Positions 9,683-16,636 of a stretch of DNA of 20,873 nucleotides are shown in pieces. The notes under the pieces are model-generated. The model saw only the letters and a program-made list of their open reading frames with translations. It was not told the origin of the DNA and ran no database searches. Positions within the stretch are counted from its first letter, which is position 1, and every line of letters starts with the position of its first letter. The translations under genes and the position numbers were made by a program. Source of the stretch: an uncultured Ruminococcus sp. (GTDB lineage: Bacteria > Bacillota > Clostridia > Oscillospirales > CAG-272); NCBI GenBank assembly GCA_902782785.1, contig CACZOH010000127.1:1-20873 (forward strand). Reading direction: 5' to 3'.

Positions 9683-10542
9683 TAAAAACCTCTTGTAAAT
9701 TCAAAAACGGAATAGAATATGAAAATGACTACCGACACCGCGGTTATACTGTCAAATCTGTCAAGTATCCCGCCGTGACCGGGCATTATCTTTCCGTAGT
9801 CCTTGATGCCGAACTTTCGTTTGACAAGCGACATGAACAGATCGCCCAGCTGCGACACTACGGACAATACCGAAGCGGATATAAGAAGCGATACGTAATT
9901 CGGCTTAATATCCTTGAAGAATATAAGAATGACCGCCGTATAAATTGCAAATCCCACGATATTGCCGATTATGCCGCCTATCGCGCCCTCAACTGATTTT
10001 TTCGGCGAAATCGTCGGGCAAAGCTTATGCTTTCCGAGTTTGCTTCCTATCATATACGCAAACCAGTCTGTCATCCACGCGGATATAAATATGAGCGGAA
10101 AATAAAACCGTCCGTTCGGCAGCTCGCAAAGCATAACGGTCGCTATCGTCCCGCCGAGCACGTAAAGACACATAAGTCCCGCAAAGCCGTTCGTTTCTAT
10201 ATTGTACTTATCGGGCATGAACACCGATAAAGCAAACAGATACAGAATGAATATACACGCCATGAAAACGTATATCAGAAACAGTCTGTCCGGTTCTATG
10301 TCTTTAAGTCCGAATACGTGCAGACGACAGATAAAATGAGCGGTCACCGCCATTATCTCCGCGGGTACGATTATGTACCATTTATTCAGCTTACAGCACC
10401 GCAAAAGCTCAAACAGACCGACGACCGCAACAAACAGCATATATGCGGTCAAAACCGGTGTGTCGGTAAAAAACAAAACGGGAAACGTTATTATAATAAT
10501 TGCAATGCCCGATATTATTCTTTTCTTCTTTTCGCTTTTCAA
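9682..10542 (-). CDS. cdsA: Phosphatidate cytidylyltransferase (CDP-diglyceride synthase)
   Basis: Integral membrane enzyme making CDP-diacylglycerol from CTP and phosphatidic acid, the branch point for phospholipids. It has 286 residues and about eight hydrophobic segments. The C-terminal family signature is clear: the stretch around SAWMTDWFAYMIGSKLGKHK, then SPKKSVEGAIGG, GDLFMSLVKRKFGIKDYG and PGHGGILDRFDS with the conserved acidic residues. I take TTG at 10542 as the start: in-frame TAA lies three codons upstream and the next Met is about 35 residues in, past the first membrane helix. No good ribosome binding site precedes it, so initiation may depend on coupling to uppS, whose stop is 21 nt upstream. 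The exact start is the weak point; the identity is secure. Confidence 0.95.
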   Translation of the reverse strand: MKSEKKKRIISGIAIIIITFPVLFFTDTPVLTAYMLFVAVVGLFELLRCCKLNKWYIIVPAEIMAVTAHFICRLHVFGLKDIEPDRLFLIYVFMACIFILYLFALSVFMPDKYNIETNGFAGLMCLYVLGGTIATVMLCELPNGRFYFPLIFISAWMTDWFAYMIGSKLGKHKLCPTISPKKSVEGAIGGIIGNIVGFAIYTAVILIFFKDIKPNYVSLLISASVLSVVSQLGDLFMSLVKRKFGIKDYGKIMPGHGGILDRFDSITAVSVVIFIFYSVFEFTRGF

Positions 10543-10563
10543 ATCAATTTACGAAGCGGCGGA

Positions 10564-11250
10564 TCACAGTCCGCCGTATCTTCTGTTTCTCCTTTTAAAT
10601 TCTTCGACCGCTTTGTCAACGTCGTCGCCCGTCATATCGGGCCACAGAGTATCCGTTATGTAAAGCTCCGAATACGCTGACTGCCACAAAAGGAAATTTG
10701 ATAATCTGTATTCTCCGCCCGTCCTCACAATAAGATCCGGATCGGGAGAAAGATGCGTATAAACGCGGGCGGAAATGTCTTCCTCAGTGACGTTCGTTTT
10801 ACCCTCTGCTATAAGACCGTTCACGGCGGCGCATATTTCTGCTCTTGCGCCGTAATTTATACCGACGTAAAGAATTCTTTCGTTTTTGCTTGTTTTCTCC
10901 TCTACGTTCTCCATACGGCGTACGAGCTCAGCTGAAAACGGAGATCTGTCGCCAATGAAGATTATCCTTACGTTTCTTTTGCCTATCTTTTCGACGTAGT
11001 GGTCTATATAAAACGAAAACAGAGAGAATATAGCCTCTATCTCTTTCTGCGGACGTTTCCAGTTCTCGGTCGAAAACGCATAGACGGTGATTGCGCCTAT
11101 GCCTATATCGTAGCAGTAGTTCACGATATTCTCAAACGTCTCGGAACCGGCTTTGTGACCGAATTCACGCGGCATATGGCGCTTTTTCGCCCATCTGCCG
11201 TTGCCGTCCATAATAAAGGCTATGTGCTTTATCGATGTTCCGTCCGTCAT
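10564..11250 (-). CDS. uppS: Isoprenyl transferase / undecaprenyl diphosphate synthase
   Basis: cis-Prenyltransferase that adds isopentenyl units to farnesyl diphosphate to form the C55 carrier lipid for peptidoglycan. It has 228 residues, slightly shorter than the usual 240-255. Conserved motifs: HIAFIMDGNGRWA (catalytic Asp), REFGHKAGSE, TVYAFSTENWKRP and, near the C-terminus, PDLIVRTGGEYRLSNFLLWQ and YSELYITDTLWPD. The C-terminal tail RRNRRYGGL is typical. The ATG overlaps the frr stop by one base (TGATG), so coupling is likely. The product uses isoprenoid units from the pathway encoded downstream (dxr, ispG). Confidence 0.96.
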   Translation of the reverse strand: MTDGTSIKHIAFIMDGNGRWAKKRHMPREFGHKAGSETFENIVNYCYDIGIGAITVYAFSTENWKRPQKEIEAIFSLFSFYIDHYVEKIGKRNVRIIFIGDRSPFSAELVRRMENVEEKTSKNERILYVGINYGARAEICAAVNGLIAEGKTNVTEEDISARVYTHLSPDPDLIVRTGGEYRLSNFLLWQSAYSELYITDTLWPDMTGDDVDKAVEEFKRRNRRYGGL

Positions 11251-11804
11251 CAGACTTCCATAATCTCAGCGTTGCGTTTTGATGCCGTCGCGTCGATATC
11301 CTTTATGAATTTATCCGTCAGATCCTGCATAGCTTTATCTGACTGTTTCTGTTCGTCTTCCGTCATTTCGGAATTCTTTTTCATCGCCTTGCTCTTGTCG
11401 TTCGCGTCGCGGCGGATGTTTCTGATGGCTACCTTTGCTTCCTCCGCCATTTTCAGCACCTGCTTCGTGAGCTGTTTTCTGCTCTCTTCCGTAACCTGCG
11501 GAAATACGAGACGCAGTACCTTACCGTCGTTTGCGGGGTTTATTCCGATGTCGGACGTCTGTATCGCTTTTTCTACTTTTTTAAGCATTGAAGCGTCCCA
11601 CGGAGCGATAACTATCGTACGTGCGTCAGCCACGGTGACCGTCGCAAGCTGAGAGATCTTTGTGGGTGCGCCGTAATAATCAACGGTAATTTTGTCAAGA
11701 ACGGCGGGATTTGCTCTGCCCGCTCTTATCGTGGACAGTTCATACTGCAGCTGAGATAAGGTCTTGCCCATTTTTTCTTCATACGGTTTTGTTTCAAGCT
11801 TCAT
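11250..11804 (-). CDS. frr: Ribosome recycling factor
   Basis: Splits post-termination ribosomes with EF-G. From ATG 11804 the protein has 184 residues, the standard length. It begins MKLETKPYEEKMGKTLSQL and contains the family stretch RAGRANPAVLDKITVDYYG, then the flexible domain (APWDASMLKKVEKAI, SDIGINPANDG, RLVFPQVTEESRKQL) and the long C-terminal helix. An upstream in-frame TTG at 11822 would give six more residues, but the strong site GAGGAGG sits 9 nt before ATG 11804 and would be inside the longer reading frame, so the shorter start is preferred. The ribosome binding site lies directly after the pyrH stop codon. Confidence 0.97.
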   Translation of the reverse strand: MKLETKPYEEKMGKTLSQLQYELSTIRAGRANPAVLDKITVDYYGAPTKISQLATVTVADARTIVIAPWDASMLKKVEKAIQTSDIGINPANDGKVLRLVFPQVTEESRKQLTKQVLKMAEEAKVAIRNIRRDANDKSKAMKKNSEMTEDEQKQSDKAMQDLTDKFIKDIDATASKRNAEIMEV

Positions 11805-11818
11805 TTTTTTATTCCTCC

Positions 11819-12544
11819 TCAATCACTTACGGTTATGGTTGTACCCGCAGTCTGTCCGCGGGCTGCTTTTATTATGTTATCGAGATCCTTGAGCGAAAAC
11901 AGCTCCATCGGCATTTTCGCGTTCATGGCTATCATCGAAGCGGTCAGGTCTATTGCGCCGAGCATATCGTCTACCATCTGATGACAGCTTATTTCGGTAT
12001 ATCTTACGGCGTTCGGATCCTTCTTCGGATCAGCGGAATAAACGGCGTCAATGTTTTTTGCTAGGAAAACGGCGTCAGCGTTTATCTCGCAGGCGCGAAG
12101 GACCGCCGCAGTATCCGTTGAAAAGTACGGATTACCGGTGCCGCCCCCGAAAATGACGACGTAACCCTTGCTGAAATACTCTTCCGCTCTTTCCTTTGTG
12201 AAAAGCTGAGCTACCTTGTTCATCTCCACCGCCGAAAGCGTCACGGCTTTGACTCCCGCGACGTTGAGCTGATTTTCAACGGCAAGGCTGTTGAGCATTG
12301 TGACGAGCATCCCCATATCGTCGGCTCTCGCCCGTGTGAACTCCTTTGCGGAAGCTCCGCGGAACACGTTGCCGCCGCCGGTAACTATACCGACCTGAAC
12401 GCCGCCTTCGACGAGCTGTGATACGACAGCCGCTATACGTTTCAAAAACGCGGTGTCAAACGGGTTTACTATCTCCCCGTCTCGCTTTTCAGCCATCGCT
12501 TCTCCGGACAGCTTCAATAAGATCCTGTTGTACTTGAATTCCAT
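11819..12544 (-). CDS. pyrH: UMP kinase
   Basis: Phosphorylates UMP to UDP; a hexameric amino acid kinase-fold enzyme distinct from eukaryotic UMP/CMP kinase and usually regulated by GTP and UTP. From ATG 12544 it has 241 residues. Motifs: ILLKLSGEAM at the N-terminus (phosphate binding), VTGGGNVFRG, RADDMGMLVTMLN, IFGGGTGNPYFSTDTAA and LAKNIDAVYSADPKKDP. A longer frame opens at ATG 12580, but that codon overlaps the -10 box of the promoter just upstream. The alignment-like start MEFKYNRILLKLSG and the GGGGGAA element before it support 12544. It is the first gene of the long transcript reaching polC and beyond. Confidence 0.97.
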   Translation of the reverse strand: MEFKYNRILLKLSGEAMAEKRDGEIVNPFDTAFLKRIAAVVSQLVEGGVQVGIVTGGGNVFRGASAKEFTRARADDMGMLVTMLNSLAVENQLNVAGVKAVTLSAVEMNKVAQLFTKERAEEYFSKGYVVIFGGGTGNPYFSTDTAAVLRACEINADAVFLAKNIDAVYSADPKKDPNAVRYTEISCHQMVDDMLGAIDLTASMIAMNAKMPMELFSLKDLDNIIKAARGQTAGTTITVSD

Positions 12545-12578
12545 GACAATTCCCCCGATACATTCTTTTACATCTACC

Positions 12579-12607
12579 ATTTTAAACTAATTTTGTGAAT
12601 TTGTAAA
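12579..12607 (-). promoter_or_regulatory. Sigma-A-type promoter for the pyrH-polC operon
   Basis: On the minus strand, TTTACA (12607-12602) is separated by exactly 17 bases from TAAAAT (12584-12579). Transcription should begin near 12572, giving a leader of about 28 nt before pyrH. It lies just after the tsf terminator, which makes a separate transcription unit likely. Confidence 0.75.
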
Positions 12608-12650
12608 TACCATAGTGTGAAAACAATATAATATATAAAATATTATGAAA

Positions 12651-12682
12651 ATATCCCGTCTGCTTTGATGCAAACGGGATAT
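12651..12682 (-). terminator. Intrinsic terminator after tsf
   Basis: In transcript direction, arms ATATCCCGTTTGC (12682-12670) and GCAGACGGGATAT (12663-12651) form a 13-bp stem with one G-U pair and a six-base loop, followed by TTTTCATAATATTTT. It starts 12 nt after the tsf stop codon. The T tract is short and interrupted, so some read-through into pyrH is possible. Confidence 0.85.
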
Positions 12683-12694
12683 AAAAAGCGAATA

Positions 12695-13621
12695 TCAGTC
12701 TTTTTTGACGAGCTTTTCGATCTCTGCGGCGAAATCGTCTTCTCTCTTCTGAAGTCCCTCGCCCTTGTCATACTTGACAAAGCTTGCTATCTTCATAGCC
12801 TTGCCCTGTTCCTTGGCGACGGATGCGACGTACTGAGCGACGTTCATGCTGTCGTCCTTGACGTAGGACTGGAGATTAAGGCAGTTGGTATCGAAATACT
12901 TTTCTATTCTGCCGGGGATCATCTTTTCTCTTATTATATTCTCGGGCTTGTTGGCGTTCTTCGGATCGTTCTTTATCTGGGCGACAATTATCTCGGTCTC
13001 GTTTTCTATAACGGACGCGGGAACGTCGGATTTGTCGAGATAAAGCGGATTCATGGAAGCGACCTGCAGACATACGTTATGTCCCGCCTCGGCGTAATCG
13101 GCGCCGTCTTCACATTCCATATTGACTATAACGCCCGTAACGCCGCTGCCGTGGATATAAGTGCATACGTTTCCGTCTACGATAACGAAACGGCGGATGT
13201 TCATATTCTCGCCTATCGTATAGATCTTATCCTTGAGACTCGCCTCGACCGTGAACTCGGAGCCGGATAACGGAAGCTTAAGCAGCTCTTCAACGGTGTT
13301 CGGTCTGTTCTCGAGTATCGTCTTTTCTATATCCTTAACGAAATCACGGAATGACGCGTTCTTAGCGACGAAGTCCGTCTCGGAGTTGACCTCTATCATA
13401 ACGGCGGTCTTCTTATCCTCGGAAACGAGAATGTCAACGACGCCCTCAGCTGCTATTCTTGAAGCTTTCTTGACTGCCGCGGCAAGTCCTTTTTCGCGGA
13501 GTATCTTTATAGCCTCGTCAAAATTGCCGTCTGCATCGACAAGCGCTTTTTTGCAGTCCATCATTCCGCAGCCTGTTTTTGCGCGGAGCTCGGCTACGTC
13601 TTTTGCAGTAAAATTAGCCAT
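12695..13621 (-). CDS. tsf: Elongation factor Ts
   Basis: Nucleotide exchange factor for EF-Tu. It has 308 residues, the long EF-Ts form. The N-terminal UBA-like domain (1-55) has VAELRAKTGCGMMDCKKAL and is followed by the EF-Tu contact motif with TDFVAKN. Two dimerisation/core subdomains follow. The start ATG 13621 is preceded by AGGATAGGAA, and the rpsB stop lies 19 nt upstream, so the two are co-transcribed as in nearly all bacteria. It ends in TGA just before a strong intrinsic terminator. Confidence 0.98.
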   Translation of the reverse strand: MANFTAKDVAELRAKTGCGMMDCKKALVDADGNFDEAIKILREKGLAAAVKKASRIAAEGVVDILVSEDKKTAVMIEVNSETDFVAKNASFRDFVKDIEKTILENRPNTVEELLKLPLSGSEFTVEASLKDKIYTIGENMNIRRFVIVDGNVCTYIHGSGVTGVIVNMECEDGADYAEAGHNVCLQVASMNPLYLDKSDVPASVIENETEIIVAQIKNDPKNANKPENIIREKMIPGRIEKYFDTNCLNLQSYVKDDSMNVAQYVASVAKEQGKAMKIASFVKYDKGEGLQKREDDFAAEIEKLVKKD

Positions 13622-13640
13622 TTGAAATTCCTATCCTTTC

Positions 13641-14402
13641 TTACTCTTCAGCAACGGGTTCCTCGGCTGGAGCAGCCTCTTCCTCAGCCGGCTTTTCATC
13701 ACCCTCGGGAGCGTTCTGTTCGCCCTGGCGGCCTTCTATAACGGCGTCGGCAAGAACGGAGCTGATGAGCTTGATGGCTCTTATGGCGTCGTCGTTGCCC
13801 GGGATTACGTAATCAGCGTCGTCGGGGTCGCAGTTGGTATCGATTATAGCTATGACCGGTATACCGAGCTTCTTGGCTTCGAGAACGGCGTTTCTTTCCT
13901 TTTTCGGGTCGACTATGAATATAGCGGTGGGAAGCTCCGTCATATTCTTGATGCCGCCGTAATTCTTCTCAAGCTCTTCGATCTCTTTGCTGATCTTTGC
14001 GGCTTCCTTCTTCGGGAGAAGGTTGATAGTGCCGTCAGCCTGCATCTGCTCAAGCTTCTCAAGACGTGCGATGCTCTTCTTTATCGTCTTGTAGTTGGTA
14101 AGCATACCGCCCGGCCAACGAACGTTGACGTGATACATTCCGCATCTTTCGGCTTCTTCCTTGATGGCGTCCGCCGCCTGCTTCTTCGTTCCGACGAAAA
14201 GAAGCGTTCCGCCGTTTTCGGAAAGCTCTCTGACGAACATATAAGCTTCCTCAAATTTCTTAACGGTCTTTGCAAGGTCGATGATGTAAATACCGTTTCT
14301 CTCGGTGAAGATGTACTCTTTCATCTTAGGGTTCCATCTTCTGGTCAGGTGTCCGAAATGAACGCCCGCTTCAAGCAGCTGCTTGATTGTTACTACTGCC
14401 AT
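13641..14402 (-). CDS. rpsB: 30S ribosomal protein S2
   Basis: Ribosomal protein of the small subunit, 253 residues. The N-terminus TIKQLLEAGVHFGHLTRRWNP and the stretches LLFVGTKKQA, VRWPGGMLTNY, LPTAIFIVDPKKE and AIIDTNCDPD are diagnostic. The last 30 residues form a low-complexity acidic tail rich in Glu, Ala and Pro, an extension found in many Clostridia and of no known need. ATG 14402 follows a strong AGGAGG with 9-nt spacing. It has its own promoter and a leader of about 120 nt with several hairpins, which suggests autoregulation. Confidence 0.98.
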   Translation of the reverse strand: MAVVTIKQLLEAGVHFGHLTRRWNPKMKEYIFTERNGIYIIDLAKTVKKFEEAYMFVRELSENGGTLLFVGTKKQAADAIKEEAERCGMYHVNVRWPGGMLTNYKTIKKSIARLEKLEQMQADGTINLLPKKEAAKISKEIEELEKNYGGIKNMTELPTAIFIVDPKKERNAVLEAKKLGIPVIAIIDTNCDPDDADYVIPGNDDAIRAIKLISSVLADAVIEGRQGEQNAPEGDEKPAEEEAAPAEEPVAEE

Positions 14403-14521
14403 TTTTTTGTTCCTCCTCAGGTTTTTTCCTCCGCGGAGCCTGCCGTGACAATTGCACCTGCCGACAGGTTATTATCCGCGTGCGGTTTATTTTAGCTTGA
14501 GCTCTGCAGTTTTGCCCAAGC
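14403..14521 (-). promoter_or_regulatory. Structured 5' leader of rpsB
   Basis: About 119 nt between the predicted transcription start and rpsB. Visible in the RNA sense: an 8-bp hairpin with one G-U pair at the very 5' end (GCTTGGGC at 14521-14514 with GCTCAAGC at 14502-14495); ACCTG-TCGG-CAGGT at 14469-14456; the palindrome CTCCGCGGAG at 14438-14429; and a second ACCTG at 14422-14418 touching the AGGAGG site. CAGGT can pair with either ACCTG copy, so exposed and hidden ribosome-site states are possible. Binding of S2 is an inference only; I do not recognise a described leader family. Confidence 0.55.
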
Positions 14522-14527
14522 CGTGAT

Positions 14528-14556
14528 AGTATATCACAACTTTAATTATTTTTCAA
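14528..14556 (-). promoter_or_regulatory. Sigma-A-type promoter for rpsB-tsf
   Basis: On the minus strand, TTGAAA (14556-14551), a 17-base spacer and TATACT (14533-14528). The spacer ends TGA, giving the extended -10 form TGATATACT. This is the strongest promoter match in the window. The start is predicted near 14521. Confidence 0.85.
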
Positions 14557-14593
14557 GAGCTTTTTAAAATAAAAATGCAAATTTACAATTATT

Positions 14594-14881
14594 TTACAAT
14601 TTGAGAAAGCGTCTTTTCTTTCTCGGTATGCGCATATACTCCCCCTCGCATCTGACTATGATTATATCGTCGCCTATCCGTTCAATACAGCTCCACGGTA
14701 TAAGCACGTCGTCGCCTTTTGAGATGCCTAAAAAATTGCACTCTCCGGGAACGATGAGCGCGGTAAGCCTGCCGCCGCACAGATCGAACTGCGCGTCGCA
14801 TACGCAGCCGAGGCGTCTGCCGTCACAGACGTTTATCACTTCCCTGTCCTTCAGCTGATCGACCGTAATAAAATCCGGCAT
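14594..14881 (-). CDS. YlmC/YmxH family PRC-barrel protein
   Basis: A 95-residue protein with a single PRC-barrel-like domain: the opening ITVDQLKDREVINVCDGRRL, then CVCDAQFDLCGGRLTALIVPG, IPWSCIERIGDDIIIVR. This is the YlmC/YmxH family, which is widespread in spore-forming Firmicutes and often labelled as sporulation-linked, but its biochemical function is not established. The C-terminus is basic (RIPRKKRRFLKL), which could favour nucleic acid or membrane contact; that is a guess. ATG 14881 follows GGAGG by seven bases. The start codon is inside the 3' arm of a 17-bp inverted repeat, with the ribosome site in the loop. It is probably the last gene of the upstream unit; no clean terminator follows. 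Confidence 0.88.
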   Translation of the reverse strand: MPDFITVDQLKDREVINVCDGRRLGCVCDAQFDLCGGRLTALIVPGECNFLGISKGDDVLIPWSCIERIGDDIIIVRCEGEYMRIPRKKRRFLKL

Positions 14882-14926
14882 AATATACCTCCGTATGATC
14901 GTTTTGGTATATATTATGCCGGATTT
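14871..14926 (-). repeat. Inverted repeat enclosing the ymxH ribosome site and start codon
   Basis: Arms 14871-14887 and 14910-14926 are perfect complements over 17 bases (plus-strand arm AAATCCGGCATAATATA), with a 22-nt loop. The loop holds GGAGG at its 3' edge and the stem holds the ATG and the first codons (Met-Pro-Asp-Phe) of ymxH. The upstream arm lies in the gap 10 nt after the stop codon of the preceding gene. No T tract follows, so it is not a typical terminator. Confidence 0.8.
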
Positions 14927-14935
14927 ACTGTTTTA

Positions 14936-15388
14936 TTACAGATGCTCCTCTTCCGTTTTTAAGCTTTGTTTGCCCAAATACTCGGATTTATCAAATCCCA
15001 GTATCATAAGGAACACAAAAGGCAAAAGTATCAGTCCCGCCGCGAATTTTCCGCTTTTTCCGAACGCTTTTGCAAGCCTTAAGCACATATTTATGTATAA
15101 GACTACGGAATACACGTTCATTATCGCCGTCGGAATTCCGAAAAATACAGCCGCGAAAAACGACGAAAACGTAACTATACCGAGGAATATCAAGCCTCTT
15201 TTTGCTTCCCAGCTTATATCAAACAGCTTGACCGTTGAGAAATAAGGAACGAAGCCCATCCAGCCCGGCAAGGACGCTTTCTTGAATATTTTTGACTGTG
15301 CTATTGAAAACACAACGTACAGCAATACGACGGCAGCCGTAACCGCAAGAAATATGATTATTCTTGTCAAATCGCCTTCCTGTCTCAT
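14936..15388 (-). CDS. DUF5684-like small membrane protein
   Basis: A 150-residue protein with about four hydrophobic segments (about 9-31, 62-79, 81-97 and 112-131). The stretch KIFKKASLPGWMGFVPYFST, followed by LAKAFGKSGKFAAGLILLPF and ILGFDKSEYLG, resembles the DUF5684 family (a Gly-Trp-x-x-x-x-Pro-Tyr/Phe core and a Phe-Gly-Lys-Ser motif), whose function is unknown. It ends with a charged tail KTEEEHL. The ribosome site AAGGAG overlaps the tyrS stop codon, so it is co-transcribed with tyrS. Family assignment is from memory of the pattern and should be checked by profile search. Confidence 0.75.
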   Translation of the reverse strand: MRQEGDLTRIIIFLAVTAAVVLLYVVFSIAQSKIFKKASLPGWMGFVPYFSTVKLFDISWEAKRGLIFLGIVTFSSFFAAVFFGIPTAIMNVYSVVLYINMCLRLAKAFGKSGKFAAGLILLPFVFLMILGFDKSEYLGKQSLKTEEEHL

Positions 15389-15400
15389 ATAAATATCTCC

Positions 15401-16618
15401 TTATACGCTGAATTTATGGAATACCTTTTTGCCCTTTTTGATTATTACGCCCGCTTTAACGTCGTCAAACGATACGGTTTTATATACGTCCGTCACCTTA
15501 TCTTCTCCGAGCATTATGCCGCCCTGCTGTATCAGGCGTCTCGCCTCGCCTTTGGACGGTGCAAGACCGGATTTGACGAGCATATCGATCACGGTTATAA
15601 CGCCGTCGGTGAAATCGCCGCCGGAAAGCTCCGTGGTCGGCATATCGGCAGCCGCTCCTCCGGTGAATACGGATCTTGCCGCTGTCAGGGCTTTATCGGC
15701 TTCTTCCTTGCCGTGGACCATTTCCGTCAGGTGATACGCAAGTATCTCCTTGACCTTATTTAACTCGCTGCCTTCGCATTTCTCATATTCCGCTATTTGT
15801 TCAAGCGGTATGAACGTTAGCATCTTCATGCACTTTATAACGTCAGCGTCGTCGACGTTGCGCCAGTACTGGAAGAAATCGTACGGCGAGGTCTTTTCGG
15901 GGTCGAGCCATACGGCGTTGCCCGCCGTCTTGCCCATTTTTTTGCCCTGGGAGTCTGTCAGAAGCGTTATAGTCATACAGTGCGCGTCCTTACCGAGCTT
16001 CTTTCTTATAAGCTCGGTACCGCCCAGCATATTGCTCCACTGGTCGTCGCCGCCGAACTGCATATTGCAGTTATAATTCTTGAACAGATAGTAGAAGTCG
16101 TACGACTGCATTATCATATAGTTGAATTCAAAGAAGCTCAGACCTCTTTCCATTCTCTGTTTGTAGCACTCAGCGCGGAGCATATTGTTTACGGAAAAGC
16201 ACGCGCCAACCTCACGCAAAAGCTCCACGTAATTCAGATCGAGCAGCCAGTCGGCGTTGTTTACCATAACTGCCTTACCCTCGCCGAATTCAATGAATTT
16301 TTCCATCTGCTCTTTAAAACGCTTCGCGTTATAGTCGATATCTTCTCTCGTAAGCATTTTTCGCATATCGGTACGTCCCGACGGGTCGCCTATCATGGTC
16401 GTGCCGCCCCCTATAAGCGCTATCGGCTTGTTGCCGTGCTGCTGCAGACGTTTCATCAGGGTGAGCGCCATAAAATGACCTGCCGTAAGGCTGTCCGCGG
16501 TACAGTCAAAGCCGATATAGAAGGTCGCTTTCCCTTCGTTTATCATATTTTTTATTTCTTCTTCGTTTGTTACCTGTGCAATAAGTCCTCTCTGCACAAG
16601 CTCTTCATAAAGCGTCAT
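15401..16618 (-). CDS. tyrS: Tyrosine--tRNA ligase
   Basis: Charges tRNA-Tyr; class Ic synthetase, 405 residues, normal for TyrS. The HIGH-like motif is TAGHF (45-49) after YIGFDCTADSL. Tyrosine and ATP site stretches include ALIGGGTTMIGDPSGR and QFGGDDQWSNML. The KMSKS loop reads KMGKT (227-231). A C-terminal S4-like RNA-binding domain begins near SKGEARRLIQQGG (about 355). ATG 16618 follows AAAGGAA. Only 18 nt separate it from the recN stop, so there is no room for a T-box leader: unlike many Firmicute tyrS genes it has no visible tRNA-sensing control and appears to be transcribed with recN. Confidence 0.97.
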   Translation of the reverse strand: MTLYEELVQRGLIAQVTNEEEIKNMINEGKATFYIGFDCTADSLTAGHFMALTLMKRLQQHGNKPIALIGGGTTMIGDPSGRTDMRKMLTREDIDYNAKRFKEQMEKFIEFGEGKAVMVNNADWLLDLNYVELLREVGACFSVNNMLRAECYKQRMERGLSFFEFNYMIMQSYDFYYLFKNYNCNMQFGGDDQWSNMLGGTELIRKKLGKDAHCMTITLLTDSQGKKMGKTAGNAVWLDPEKTSPYDFFQYWRNVDDADVIKCMKMLTFIPLEQIAEYEKCEGSELNKVKEILAYHLTEMVHGKEEADKALTAARSVFTGGAAADMPTTELSGGDFTDGVITVIDMLVKSGLAPSKGEARRLIQQGGIMLGEDKVTDVYKTVSFDDVKAGVIIKKGKKVFHKFSV

Positions 16619-16636
16619 TATTTTAGTTCCTTTCGG

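Noticed and set aside
12545..12580. Longer PyrH starting at ATG 12580
   Set aside because: That codon overlaps the promoter -10 box and precedes the predicted transcription start, and the extra 12 residues do not belong to the family.
14557..14593. Intrinsic terminator after ymxH
   Set aside because: Only AT-rich, weak pairings (for example around ATTTTTATTTTAAAAA) are seen, with no GC-rich stem before a T tract.
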